A stretch of 64,000 nucleotides of DNA from NCBI GenBank assembly GCA_002270295.1, contig NISF01000002.1, forward strand, positions 248,001 to 312,000. The letters run 5' to 3'. Below are positions 18,001 to 25,986 of this stretch, piece after piece. A program made the position numbers and the translations under genes. Within the stretch, counting starts at the first letter, position 1; each line of letters starts with the position of its first letter. The DNA comes from Enterobacter sp. 10-1 (lineage in GTDB: Bacteria; Pseudomonadota; Gammaproteobacteria; Enterobacterales; Enterobacteriaceae). The notes below the pieces were generated by a model, which searched no databases, was not told the DNA's origin, and saw nothing but the letters and a program-made list of their open reading frames with translations.

Positions 18001-18675
18001 ATGGAAATTAATGAAAAATTGCTGCGCCAGATAATTGAAGATGTGCTCAGTGAAATGAAGAGCAGCGATAAACCGGTCTCATTTAATGCGCCGGCAGCAT
18101 CTGCCGTCCAACAGGCCGCTGCGCCCGCTGGCGACAGCTTTCTGACAGAAGCTGGAGAAGCCCGCCAGGGCACGCAGCAGGACGAAGTGATTATCGCCGT
18201 TGGTCCGGCATTCGGCCTGTCTCAGACCGTTAATATCGTCGGCATACCGCATAAAAACATCCTGCGCGAAGTGATCGCCGGTATTGAAGAAGAGGGGATC
18301 AAAGCGCGCGTAATTCGCTGCTTCAAATCCTCGGACGTGGCGTTCGTCGCCGTTGAAGGCAACCGGCTGAGCGGCTCAGGAATCTCCATCGGTATCCAGT
18401 CAAAAGGCACCACGGTTATCCACCAGCAGGGGTTGCCGCCGCTCTCCAACCTCGAGCTGTTCCCCCAGGCCCCGCTTCTGACGCTGGAAACCTATCGCCA
18501 GATTGGTAAAAACGCCGCGCGCTATGCGAAGCGCGAGTCGCCGCAGCCGGTCCCGACGCTAAATGACCAGATGGCCCGCCCAAAATACCAGGCGAAGTCG
18601 GCCATTTTGCACATTAAAGAGACCAAATACGTCGTGACAGGCAAAAACCCGCAGGAACTGCGCGTGGCGCTCTGA
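18001..18675 (+). CDS. pduD: PduD, propanediol dehydratase medium subunit
   Basis: This is the medium subunit of diol dehydratase, contributing to B12 binding together with PduC. The 224-residue protein begins [20 protein letters not shown], a short amphipathic helix that acts as an encapsulation peptide in Salmonella. A Ala/Gln-rich linker (about residues 30-55) follows, then the globular domain from about residue 60 ([10 protein letters not shown]). AAGGGGTGAGAA precedes the ATG. pduE follows after 14 bases. Confidence 0.97.
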   Translation: MEINEKLLRQIIEDVLSEMKSSDKPVSFNAPAASAVQQAAAPAGDSFLTEAGEARQGTQQDEVIIAVGPAFGLSQTVNIVGIPHKNILREVIAGIEEEGIKARVIRCFKSSDVAFVAVEGNRLSGSGISIGIQSKGTTVIHQQGLPPLSNLELFPQAPLLTLETYRQIGKNAARYAKRESPQPVPTLNDQMARPKYQAKSAILHIKETKYVVTGKNPQELRVAL

Positions 18676-18689
18676 TAAAGGATAACCCC

Positions 18690-19205
18690 ATGAATACCGA
18701 AGCAATTGAATCAATGGTCCGGGACGTTTTAAGCCGCATGAATAGCCTGCAGGATGACGCCCCCGCAACGGCAAGCAGCGGCGCTCCTGGCCAGGCTAAG
18801 GTGAGCGACTATCCGCTAGCCAATAAGCACCCTGAATGGGTTAAAACCGCCACCGGCAAAACGCTGGATGACTTCACCCTGGAAAACGTACTGAGTAACA
18901 AAGTCACCGCTCAGGATATGCGAATTACCCCGGAAACCCTGCGTCTACAGGCGTCGATTGCTAAAGATGCGGGCCGCGACAGGCTGGCGATGAACTTTGA
19001 GCGAGCCGCCGAACTGACCGCCGTACCGGATGACCGCATTCTTGAAATCTATAACGCTCTTCGTCCGTACCGCTCAACGAAAGAAGAGCTGGTGGCTATT
19101 GCTGACGATCTCGAAAGCCGTTATCAGGCAAAGATTTGCGCAGCTTTCGTTCGTGAAGCAGCGGTGCTGTACGTCGAGCGTAAAAAGCTCAAAGGCGACG
19201 ATTAA
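18690..19205 (+). CDS. pduE: PduE, propanediol dehydratase small subunit
   Basis: This is the small subunit of diol dehydratase. The 171-residue protein is about two residues shorter than the Salmonella protein as I remember it. It starts MNTEAIESMVRDVLSRMNS, again a short amphipathic helix like the encapsulation peptides of PduD and PduP. A variable linker and a conserved helical domain (YPLANKHPEWV onwards) follow. The operon order pduC-D-E with gaps of 10 and 14 bases supports equal expression of the three subunits. Confidence 0.96.
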   Translation: MNTEAIESMVRDVLSRMNSLQDDAPATASSGAPGQAKVSDYPLANKHPEWVKTATGKTLDDFTLENVLSNKVTAQDMRITPETLRLQASIAKDAGRDRLAMNFERAAELTAVPDDRILEIYNALRPYRSTKEELVAIADDLESRYQAKICAAFVREAAVLYVERKKLKGDD

Positions 19206-19214
19206 GGAGCCGGG

Positions 19215-21047
19215 ATGAGATATATAGCTGGCATTGATATTGGGAACTCATCGACAGAAGTCGCGCTGGCGCGACTTGATGAGGCTGGCGTGCTGACGAT
19301 GACCCACAGCGCGCTGGCGGAGACGACCGGAATCAAAGGCACGTTGCGTAACGTGTTTGGCATTCAGGAAGCGCTCTCCCTCGCGGCAAGACGCGCAGGG
19401 ATCAATGTCAGCGATATTTCGCTCATTCGTATCAACGAGGCCACGCCGGTTATTGGCGATGTCGCCATGGAGACCATTACCGAAACCATCATTACCGAAT
19501 CGACCATGATCGGCCATAACCCGAAAACGCCGGGCGGAGTGGGTATCGGCGTTGGGCTGACGATTACCCCAGAGGAGCTGCTGACGCGCCCGGCGGATAG
19601 CCCCTATATCCTGGTCGTTTCATCAGCCTTCGATTTCGCCGATGTCGCGACCATGATTAACGCTGCGGTACGCGCCGGATATCGGATTACCGGCGTCATT
19701 CTGCAGCGTGACGATGGTGTGCTGGTTAGCAACCGGCTGGAAAAAATAGCGCCGGTTATCGATGAAGTGCGCCACATCGACCGTATTCCGCTGGGGATGC
19801 TGGCGGCGATTGAAGTTGCCGTTCCGGGGAAGGTTATTGAAACACTCTCCAACCCTTACGGCATCGCCACCGTGTTTAATCTCACTGCCGATGAGACAAA
19901 AAACATCGTGCCAATGGCCCGCGCGCTCATAGGCAACCGTTCCGCCGTGGTGGTTAAAACGCCCTCCGGAGACGTCAAAGCCCGCGCTATCCCGGCCGGA
20001 AATATTGAGCTGCTTGCGCAGGGAAAAACCGTGCGCGTCGATGTCGCCGCCGGAGCGGAAACCATCATGAAAGCAGTTTCCGCCTGCAGCCGGCTGGATA
20101 ACGTCATCGGGGAGGCAGGAACCAACATTGGCGGCATGCTGGAGAATGTTCGTCAGACGATGGCCGTCCTGACGAACAAACCGAGCAGCGAAATCTTTAT
20201 TCAGGATCTGCTGGCCGTCGATACCTCCGTGCCGGTTAGCGTGACCGGCGGGCTTGCCGGCGAGTTCTCGCTGGAGCAGGCCGTAGGCATTGCCTCAATG
20301 GTGAAATCAGACCGCCTGCAAATGGCGATGATTGCCCAGGAAATAAAGCACAAGCTCAGCATTGACGTCCAGGTTGGCGGCGCCGAAGCGGAAGCCGCCA
20401 TTTTAGGCGCGCTAACCACGCCGGGTACGACGCGCCCGCTGGCGATTCTCGATCTCGGCGCCGGCTCAACGGATGCTTCAATCATCAACCCTCAAGGCGA
20501 GATCGTCGCAACCCATCTGGCGGGCGCCGGGGATATGGTCACGATGATTATTGCCCGTGAGCTCGGGCTTAGCGACCGCTACCTGGCAGAAGAGATTAAA
20601 AAATACCCGTTAGCCAAAGTTGAAAGCCTTTTCCATCTGCGCCATGAAGACGGCAGCGTCCAGTTTTTCCCGACACCGCTCCCTGCTGGCGTTTTTGCAC
20701 GCGTCTGCGTGGTGAAACCCGATGAACTGCTGCCTCTTCCCGGCGATTTAGCGCTGGAAAAAGTGCGCGCCATTCGCCGTAGCGCCAAAGAGCGTGTTTT
20801 TGTTACCAATGCGCTGCGCGCGCTGCGTCAGGTCAGCCCTACCGGCAACATTCGCGACATTCCTTTTGTGGTGCTAGTGGGCGGGTCAGCCCTTGATTTT
20901 GAAGTTCCTCAGCTCGTTACCGATGCGCTGGCCCACTACCGGCTGGTCGCCGGACGGGGAAATATTCGCGGTAGCGAAGGCCCAAGAAACGCGGTGGCTA
21001 CCGGGCTGATCCTCTCCTGGTACAAGGAGGTTGCGCATGGAGAGTAA
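19215..21047 (+). CDS. pduG: PduG, diol dehydratase reactivase large subunit
   Basis: This is the ATPase subunit of the factor that swaps damaged cobalamin out of inactivated diol dehydratase. The 610-residue protein has an actin/Hsp70-type nucleotide fold. Phosphate loops are AGIDIGNSSTEVALA near residues 4-18 and ILDLGAGSTDAS near residue 415. It is the DdrA/DhaF-type large subunit. The start has a GGAG ribosome-binding site. The 3' end overlaps pduH by 11 bases, fitting the 2:2 PduG-PduH complex. Confidence 0.96.
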   Translation: MRYIAGIDIGNSSTEVALARLDEAGVLTMTHSALAETTGIKGTLRNVFGIQEALSLAARRAGINVSDISLIRINEATPVIGDVAMETITETIITESTMIGHNPKTPGGVGIGVGLTITPEELLTRPADSPYILVVSSAFDFADVATMINAAVRAGYRITGVILQRDDGVLVSNRLEKIAPVIDEVRHIDRIPLGMLAAIEVAVPGKVIETLSNPYGIATVFNLTADETKNIVPMARALIGNRSAVVVKTPSGDVKARAIPAGNIELLAQGKTVRVDVAAGAETIMKAVSACSRLDNVIGEAGTNIGGMLENVRQTMAVLTNKPSSEIFIQDLLAVDTSVPVSVTGGLAGEFSLEQAVGIASMVKSDRLQMAMIAQEIKHKLSIDVQVGGAEAEAAILGALTTPGTTRPLAILDLGAGSTDASIINPQGEIVATHLAGAGDMVTMIIARELGLSDRYLAEEIKKYPLAKVESLFHLRHEDGSVQFFPTPLPAGVFARVCVVKPDELLPLPGDLALEKVRAIRRSAKERVFVTNALRALRQVSPTGNIRDIPFVVLVGGSALDFEVPQLVTDALAHYRLVAGRGNIRGSEGPRNAVATGLILSWYKEVAHGE

Positions 21048-21387
21048 CCACACCGCGCCGGCAATCATCATTATCGCCCTGGCCGACTGCATCAACCTCT
21101 GGCGCGAAGTGCTGCTGGGTATTGAAGAGGAAGGCATTCCATTCCTGCTTCAGCAGCAATCGGCCGGGGACGTAACCAGCTGCGCATGGCAGGCGGCGCG
21201 AAGCTCGCCGCTGCTGGTTGGCATCGCCTGCGACCAACGCACGCTGGTCGTGCACTACAAGAATTTATCCGCATCCGCGCCGCTTTTTACGCTGATGCGC
21301 CATCAGGACAGTCAGGCCCAACGCAGTACAGGTAACAACGCGGCACGGCTTGTCAAAGGGATCCCTTTTCGGGATCTAAATAGCTAA
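21037..21387 (+). CDS. pduH: PduH, diol dehydratase reactivase small subunit
   Basis: This is the small subunit of the PduGH reactivating factor; it mimics part of PduD when displacing it from the dehydratase. The 116-residue protein contains [16 protein letters not shown], similar in kind to the IEEEGI segment of PduD. I start it at the ATG at 21037 (MESNHTAPA) because AAGGAGG lies at ideal spacing before it, inside pduG. A TTG two codons upstream is less likely. pduJ follows after 19 bases. Confidence 0.95.
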   Translation: MESNHTAPAIIIIALADCINLWREVLLGIEEEGIPFLLQQQSAGDVTSCAWQAARSSPLLVGIACDQRTLVVHYKNLSASAPLFTLMRHQDSQAQRSTGNNAARLVKGIPFRDLNS

Positions 21388-21406
21388 GCAACAGGAGAAC
21401 CGTAGT

Positions 21407-21682
21407 ATGAACAACGCACTGGGACTGGTTGAAACAAAAGGGTTAGTGGGTGCCATTGAAGCTGCTGACGCGATGGTGAAATCCGCCAACGTGCAGCTGG
21501 TTGGCTACGAAAAAATTGGCTCCGGCCTTGTTACCGTGATGGTGCGCGGTGATGTCGGCGCGGTAAAAGCAGCCGTCGATGCGGGCAGCGCGGCGGCAAG
21601 CGTGGTTGGCGAAGTGAAGTCCTGCCACGTTATTCCACGGCCGCACAGCGACGTTGAGGCCATTTTACCGAAATCAGCCTGA
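21407..21682 (+). CDS. pduJ: PduJ, microcompartment hexameric shell protein
   Basis: This is the abundant single-BMC-domain shell protein, close to PduA in sequence and able to form hexamers and tubes. The 91-residue protein has the same pore loop, KIGSGLVTV (Ser39), and the same end, [11 protein letters not shown]. It differs from PduA mainly at the N-terminus (MNNALGLVE) and in a few surface residues. CAGGAG precedes the start. The gap to pduK is 23 bases. Confidence 0.97.
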   Translation: MNNALGLVETKGLVGAIEAADAMVKSANVQLVGYEKIGSGLVTVMVRGDVGAVKAAVDAGSAAASVVGEVKSCHVIPRPHSDVEAILPKSA

Positions 21683-21705
21683 TCGAAGCCAATAAGGAAC
21701 ACCGC

Positions 21706-22170
21706 GTGAAGCAATCACTGGGATTACTCGAAGTTTGTGGTCTGGCACTGGCTATCAGCTGCACCGATATCATGGCGAAATCCGCTGCTATCACGTTGGT
21801 CGCCCTCGAAAAAACCAATGGGTCAGGCTGGATGGTTATCAAAATTACCGGGGATGTGGCCTCCGTGCAGGCGGCCATTATGACCGGTAAACAGTTTGCC
21901 GAACGGCATAGCGGTCTGGTTGCCCACAAGGTTATCGCCAGACCCGGAGAAGGGATCCTGCCTACGGACTCCCCTCTCTCCTCCGTTATGCCGCCTGAAT
22001 CCAATGAACCCGATACGGCTGACGTCATCGTTGCAGAAGCGCCGGCAGATGAAGAGTCGTCGACCGCCGAACGGGTCAGTTGCAACCTGTGTCTGGACCC
22101 ACAATGCCGGCGCCAGAAGGGCGATCCTCGTTCACTCTGCCTGCATTCAGGTAAGCGGGGTGAAGAGTAA
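21706..22170 (+). CDS. pduK: PduK, shell protein with C-terminal cysteine cluster
   Basis: This is a minor shell protein. Residues 1-90 form a BMC domain (GLLEVCGLALAI onwards). An acidic, low-complexity linker (about 91-122) follows, and then a short tail with Cys126, Cys129, Cys134 and Cys145 (spacing C-x2-C-x4-C-x10-C), consistent with an iron-sulfur or metal site. The start codon is GTG, after AAGGAA. At 154 residues it is a few residues shorter than Salmonella PduK as I recall it, with the difference in the linker. The stop and the pduL start share one base (TAATG). Confidence 0.93.
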   Translation: MKQSLGLLEVCGLALAISCTDIMAKSAAITLVALEKTNGSGWMVIKITGDVASVQAAIMTGKQFAERHSGLVAHKVIARPGEGILPTDSPLSSVMPPESNEPDTADVIVAEAPADEESSTAERVSCNLCLDPQCRRQKGDPRSLCLHSGKRGEE

Positions 22171-22802
22171 TGGATAAACAGCTGCTGGCCTCGACGGTGA
22201 GCAAAGTTCTCGATGAGATGCGCGAGCGCCCGATTCCTCTGGGCGTCTCGAACCGCCATATCCATCTGTCCGCACAGGATTACGCGAGGCTTTTCCCCGG
22301 CCACCCGATTGCGGAGAAAAAAGCGCTGCTGCAGCCAGGACAGTATGCCGCCGAGCAGACCGTCACCCTGGTTGGTCCGAAGGGCCAGCTAAATAACGTG
22401 CGCCTGCTGGGGCCGCTGCGCTCAGCAAGTCAGGTAGAAATATCGCGCACGGATGCCCGCACGCTGGGGATTACGGCGCCGTTAAGAATGTCCGGTAACC
22501 TGCAGGGGACGCCCGGCATCCGCCTGGTCAGCCCGTTTGCCGAACTGGATTTACCCTCCGGGGTTATCGTCGCCCAGCGGCATATTCATATGTCGCCCCT
22601 TGATGCGCTGATCCTTCGCGTAGCCCACGGCGACCGGGTCTGCGTGGCGATTGAAGGTAACGACCGTCGGCTGATCTTCGACAACGTCGCCGTGCGCGTG
22701 GCGGCGGAAATGCGCCTCGAAATGCATATTGATACCGACGAAGCCAACGCCGCAGGTGCCGATAACCCGCAAGCCTTCGCCAGGCTGGTAAGTTCGCGAT
22801 GA
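22170..22802 (+). CDS. pduL: PduL, phosphate propanoyltransferase
   Basis: PduL converts propionyl-CoA to propionyl-phosphate and regenerates CoA inside the microcompartment; it is unrelated to classical Pta. The 210-residue protein begins with a short amphipathic helix, LLASTVSKVLDEMRE, known to target Salmonella PduL to the compartment. The two zinc-binding His motifs of the family are present: NRHIHLS (His30/His32) and QRHIHMS (His138/His140). It overlaps pduK by one base and pduM by four bases. Confidence 0.96.
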   Translation: MDKQLLASTVSKVLDEMRERPIPLGVSNRHIHLSAQDYARLFPGHPIAEKKALLQPGQYAAEQTVTLVGPKGQLNNVRLLGPLRSASQVEISRTDARTLGITAPLRMSGNLQGTPGIRLVSPFAELDLPSGVIVAQRHIHMSPLDALILRVAHGDRVCVAIEGNDRRLIFDNVAVRVAAEMRLEMHIDTDEANAAGADNPQAFARLVSSR

Positions 22803-23290
22803 ACGGCGAAACCCTGCGGCGAGTTATTGAGGAGGTCGTCTCCCGGCTGCAGCAGCGCGCCCGCAGCACGGCCACGTTGAGCGTGGCGCAGCTTCGCCAG
22901 ATGGACGGCCTGAGCCTGTGCTGTCAGTACGCTTCGCTGCGCATTGTGCTCATCGACCTTCCCCTGCTGGGCCGGCTTGTACAAAGGGAAACCGCAGATC
23001 CGGGGGTCGCGATCATTCATCACGCCATTGCTTTGGGTATCCACGTCGAGCTCGCCCTGCATAGCGGTCTGCTGCAGGCTATGCCACTAAAAAAACTGGC
23101 CCGTCTACCGGTGACGTTTACCGACGAGCATGGGCAGCCGCTCGTTCTGCATGCCGCCCCGGTGCTCAGCTATCGCGATGTCGCCGGTCGGGACGCCGGG
23201 CGCGTGGTCCTCCACCGCCGGTGCGTGGTTACCGCTCTGGCGCGGGAGGCAGCGAGCGCGCGCAATATTCAATTAATCAAGCAGGAGTAA
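22799..23290 (+). CDS. pduM: PduM, microcompartment structural protein of unclear role
   Basis: PduM is needed for proper microcompartment structure in Salmonella but its biochemical role is unknown. The 163-residue protein starts MNGETLRRVIEEVVSRLQQR, an amphipathic helix that resembles the encapsulation peptides of PduD, PduE, PduL and PduP. That suggests it too is anchored to the shell. The remainder contains no catalytic motif I recognise. The ATGA start overlaps the pduL stop; pduN follows after three bases. Confidence 0.92.
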   Translation: MNGETLRRVIEEVVSRLQQRARSTATLSVAQLRQMDGLSLCCQYASLRIVLIDLPLLGRLVQRETADPGVAIIHHAIALGIHVELALHSGLLQAMPLKKLARLPVTFTDEHGQPLVLHAAPVLSYRDVAGRDAGRVVLHRRCVVTALAREAASARNIQLIKQE

Positions 23291-23293
23291 ATC

Positions 23294-23569
23294 ATGCATC
23301 TGGCACGAGTCACGGGCGCGGTTGTCTCCACGCAAAAATCGCCCTCCCTGATAGGGAAAAAGCTGCTGCTGGTCCGTCGGGTCAGCGCCGATGGCGAACT
23401 TCCCGCATCGCCGACGTCAGGCGATGAGGTTGCCGTTGACTCCGTAGGCGCAGGCGTCGGTGAACTGGTGCTGCTCAGCAGCGGCTCCAGCGCCAGACAT
23501 GTTTTTTCCGGGCCGAATGAGGCCATTGACCTCGCCGTGGTTGGCATTGTCGATACGCTTTCGCGTTAA
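23294..23569 (+). CDS. pduN: PduN, pentameric vertex shell protein
   Basis: This is a EutN/CcmL-family protein whose pentamers cap the vertices of the polyhedral shell. The 91-residue protein starts [15 protein letters not shown], with the family's beta-barrel start, and carries the glycine-rich loop [13 protein letters not shown] followed by SSGSSAR. Closing the shell needs only a few copies, so low translation is expected. The start has AGGAG five to eight bases upstream. pduO follows after nine bases. Confidence 0.95.
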   Translation: MHLARVTGAVVSTQKSPSLIGKKLLLVRRVSADGELPASPTSGDEVAVDSVGAGVGELVLLSSGSSARHVFSGPNEAIDLAVVGIVDTLSR

Positions 23570-23578
23570 GGGGAAGTT

Positions 23579-24586
23579 ATGGCGATTTATACCCGAACGG
23601 GTGACGCAGGCACCACCTCACTATATACCGGCCAGCGCGTGAGCAAAACCCACCCACGCGTTGAAGCCTACGGCACGCTGGACGAGCTGAATGCGGCGCT
23701 GAGCCTGTGTACCTGCGCCGCCGCGGATGAAAACCATCGCACCTTACTTGAGGCCATCCAGCAGCAGATTTTCTGGTTTAGCGCCGAGCTGGCCAGCGAC
23801 AGCGAGCAGCCGTCACCAAAGCAGCGCTACATCAACAGCGAAGAGATCTCCGCGCTTGAGGCCGCAATCGATCGGGCGATGGACCGCGTCGAACCGCTTC
23901 ACAGTTTTATTTTACCCGGACGCAGCGAAGCCGCGAGCCGCCTACATTTTGCCCGTGCGCTGGCCCGTCGGGCCGAACGTCGCCTGGTTGAGCTGGCGGG
24001 AGAAGTTAACGTTCGCCAGGTATTGATGCGCTACCTCAACCGGCTATCGGACTGCCTGTACGCGCTGGCTCGTGCCGAAGATAGCGTTGCGCATCGCAAC
24101 AGCATCATAAGTGAAATCAGCGCGCGCTATCTGGCTGCCAGCCAGCCCCCCCGCAGCAAGGAGACTCTTATGGCCCTCTCATTCAACGATCTCCATCAGC
24201 TTACGCGGTCCGCCGTTGAGCGCGCCCGGCAGCTTGAGGTGCCGGTAGCGATCGGCATCGTCGACGCGCACGGCACGCAAACGGTGATTTGGCGGATGCC
24301 GGACGCTCTGCTGGTCAGCAGCGAGCTGGCGCCAAAGAAAGCCTGGACCGCGGTGGCGATGAAAACAGCCACTCACCTGCTTTCAAGCGCGGTGCAGCCC
24401 GGCGCGCCGCTTTATGGTCTGGAGAGCCAGATGCAGGGAAAGGTCGTCACCTTTGGCGGCGGATACCCCTTGTGGCGTGAAGGCCAGTTGATTGGCGGCC
24501 TGGGTATCAGCGGCGGCAGCGTTGAACAGGACATGGATATTGCACAGGCCGCCATAGCGGCTATTAACGTGGGAACTAATCAATGA
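23579..24586 (+). CDS. pduO: PduO, ATP:cob(I)alamin adenosyltransferase with C-terminal GlcG/HbpS-like domain
   Basis: PduO makes the adenosylcobalamin cofactor of diol dehydratase. The 335-residue protein has two domains. The PduO-type adenosyltransferase (about 1-190) has YTRTGDAGTTSLYTG and TLDELNAALSL near the N-terminus and SFILPGRSEAASRLH with the RAERR block in its second half. The C-terminal PduO-C/HbpS-like domain (about 198-335, MALSFNDLHQL to the end) is a possible heme or corrinoid binder. A strong internal ribosome-binding site sits exactly at the domain border (separate entry). It overlaps pduP by four bases. Confidence 0.95.
   Translation: MAIYTRTGDAGTTSLYTGQRVSKTHPRVEAYGTLDELNAALSLCTCAAADENHRTLLEAIQQQIFWFSAELASDSEQPSPKQRYINSEEISALEAAIDRAMDRVEPLHSFILPGRSEAASRLHFARALARRAERRLVELAGEVNVRQVLMRYLNRLSDCLYALARAEDSVAHRNSIISEISARYLAASQPPRSKETLMALSFNDLHQLTRSAVERARQLEVPVAIGIVDAHGTQTVIWRMPDALLVSSELAPKKAWTAVAMKTATHLLSSAVQPGAPLYGLESQMQGKVVTFGGGYPLWREGQLIGGLGISGGSVEQDMDIAQAAIAAINVGTNQ
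24158..24586 (+). other. Internal ribosome-binding site and start for PduO C-terminal domain
   Basis: AAGGAG at 24158-24163 is followed after six bases by an in-frame ATG at 24170 (Met198, MALSFNDLHQL). Translation from here would give a 138-residue protein equal to the whole C-terminal PduO domain. The position at the domain boundary and the near-ideal spacing make it a plausible real start, like PduB/PduB'. That the product is made is inference. Confidence 0.5.
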
Positions 24587-25974
24587 ATACTTGTGAACTC
24601 GAAACCCTTATCCGCACCATTTTGAGCGAGCAGCTGGCCCTGGCACAAGCGCCTCATCAACCGCAGGGCAGCGGCGTCTTTCAGTCCGTCAACGCAGCGG
24701 TTGATGCCGCACACCAGGCTTTCTTACGCTACCAGCAGTGTCCGCTCAAAACTCGCAGCGCCATTATCAGCGCCCTGCGCCTGGAGCTGACGCCCCATCT
24801 TTCTCCCCTTGCCGCCGAAAGCGCGGCAGAAACGGGAATGGGCAATAAAGAGGATAAGTTCCTCAAGAATAAGGCAGCGCTGGACAACACGCCGGGAATC
24901 GAGGATTTAACCACTACCGCGCTCACCGGCGATGGCGGGATGGTGCTTTTTGAATATTCACCGTTTGGCGTTATCGGCTCCGTTACGCCGAGCACTAACC
25001 CGACGGAAACGATCATCAACAACAGCATCAGCATGCTGGCGGCGGGCAACAGCGTTTATTTTAGCCCACACCCGGGAGCAAAAACCGTCTCTCTGAAGCT
25101 CATCAGCATGATTGAAGAGATCGCCTTCCGCTGCTGCGGTATCCGTAACCTGGTGGTCACCGCCGCGGAGCCAACGTTTGAAGCCACCCAGCAGATGATG
25201 GCCCATCCAAAGATTGCCGTACTGGCTATTACCGGTGGTCCGGGAATTGTCGCTATGGGAATGAAAAGCGGGAAAAAAGTCGTGGGCGCCGGAGCCGGTA
25301 ACCCGCCCTGTATCGTTGACGAAACCGCTGATTTAGTCAAAGCCGCCGAAGATATCATCAACGGCGCGGCGTTCGATTACAACCTGCCGTGCATTGCCGA
25401 GAAGAGCCTGATTGTGGTGGAGAGCGTCGCCGATAGTCTGGTACAGCAAATGCAGGCATTTGGCGCCTTGCTGCTAACCACCGCAGAGGTCGACAGGCTC
25501 CGCGCCGTCTGCCTGCCGGAAGGACAGGCGAATAAAAAGCTGGTCGGAAAAAGCCCGGCAGCTCTGCTGACGGCGGCCGGCATTAGCGCGCCGGCAAAAC
25601 AACCTCGCCTGCTGATAGCCGTCGTCAGCGCCGACGATCCGTGGGTCACCAGCGAACAGCTGATGCCGATGCTGCCCATTGTCAAAGTGAGCGATTTTGA
25701 TAGCGCGCTGGCGCTGGCCCTGAAGGTGGAAGACGGCCTGCACCACACCGCCATCATGCACTCGCAAAACGTTTCACGCCTGAACCTCGCAGCCCGCACG
25801 CTGCAGACCTCCATCTTCGTGAAAAATGGGCCGTCCTATGCGGGTATCGGGGTCGGCGGCGAGGGCTTTACGACCTTTACTATCGCTACGCCAACGGGTG
25901 AAGGCACCACCTCAGCGCGAACGTTTGCTCGCTCCCGGCGCTGCGTACTGACCAACGGCTTTTCTATCCGCTAA
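24583..25974 (+). CDS. pduP: PduP, CoA-acylating propionaldehyde dehydrogenase
   Basis: PduP oxidises propionaldehyde to propionyl-CoA with NAD+ inside the compartment. The 463-residue aldehyde dehydrogenase has an N-terminal encapsulation peptide almost identical to the Salmonella one (MNTCELETLIRTILSEQL, with Cys at position 4). The catalytic Cys is about residue 270 in FDYNLPCIAEKS, and a glycine motif (ITGGPGIV) lies near 216. Its ATGA overlaps the pduO stop. pduQ follows after 12 bases. Confidence 0.97.
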   Translation: MNTCELETLIRTILSEQLALAQAPHQPQGSGVFQSVNAAVDAAHQAFLRYQQCPLKTRSAIISALRLELTPHLSPLAAESAAETGMGNKEDKFLKNKAALDNTPGIEDLTTTALTGDGGMVLFEYSPFGVIGSVTPSTNPTETIINNSISMLAAGNSVYFSPHPGAKTVSLKLISMIEEIAFRCCGIRNLVVTAAEPTFEATQQMMAHPKIAVLAITGGPGIVAMGMKSGKKVVGAGAGNPPCIVDETADLVKAAEDIINGAAFDYNLPCIAEKSLIVVESVADSLVQQMQAFGALLLTTAEVDRLRAVCLPEGQANKKLVGKSPAALLTAAGISAPAKQPRLLIAVVSADDPWVTSEQLMPMLPIVKVSDFDSALALALKVEDGLHHTAIMHSQNVSRLNLAARTLQTSIFVKNGPSYAGIGVGGEGFTTFTIATPTGEGTTSARTFARSRRCVLTNGFSIR

Positions 25975-25986
25975 AGAGGTAGGGTG

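Noticed and set aside
15214..21682. pduA and pduJ as a recent duplication or mobile repeat
   Set aside because: They share the BMC family pattern but differ at many codons and at the N-terminus; both are normal members of pdu operons.
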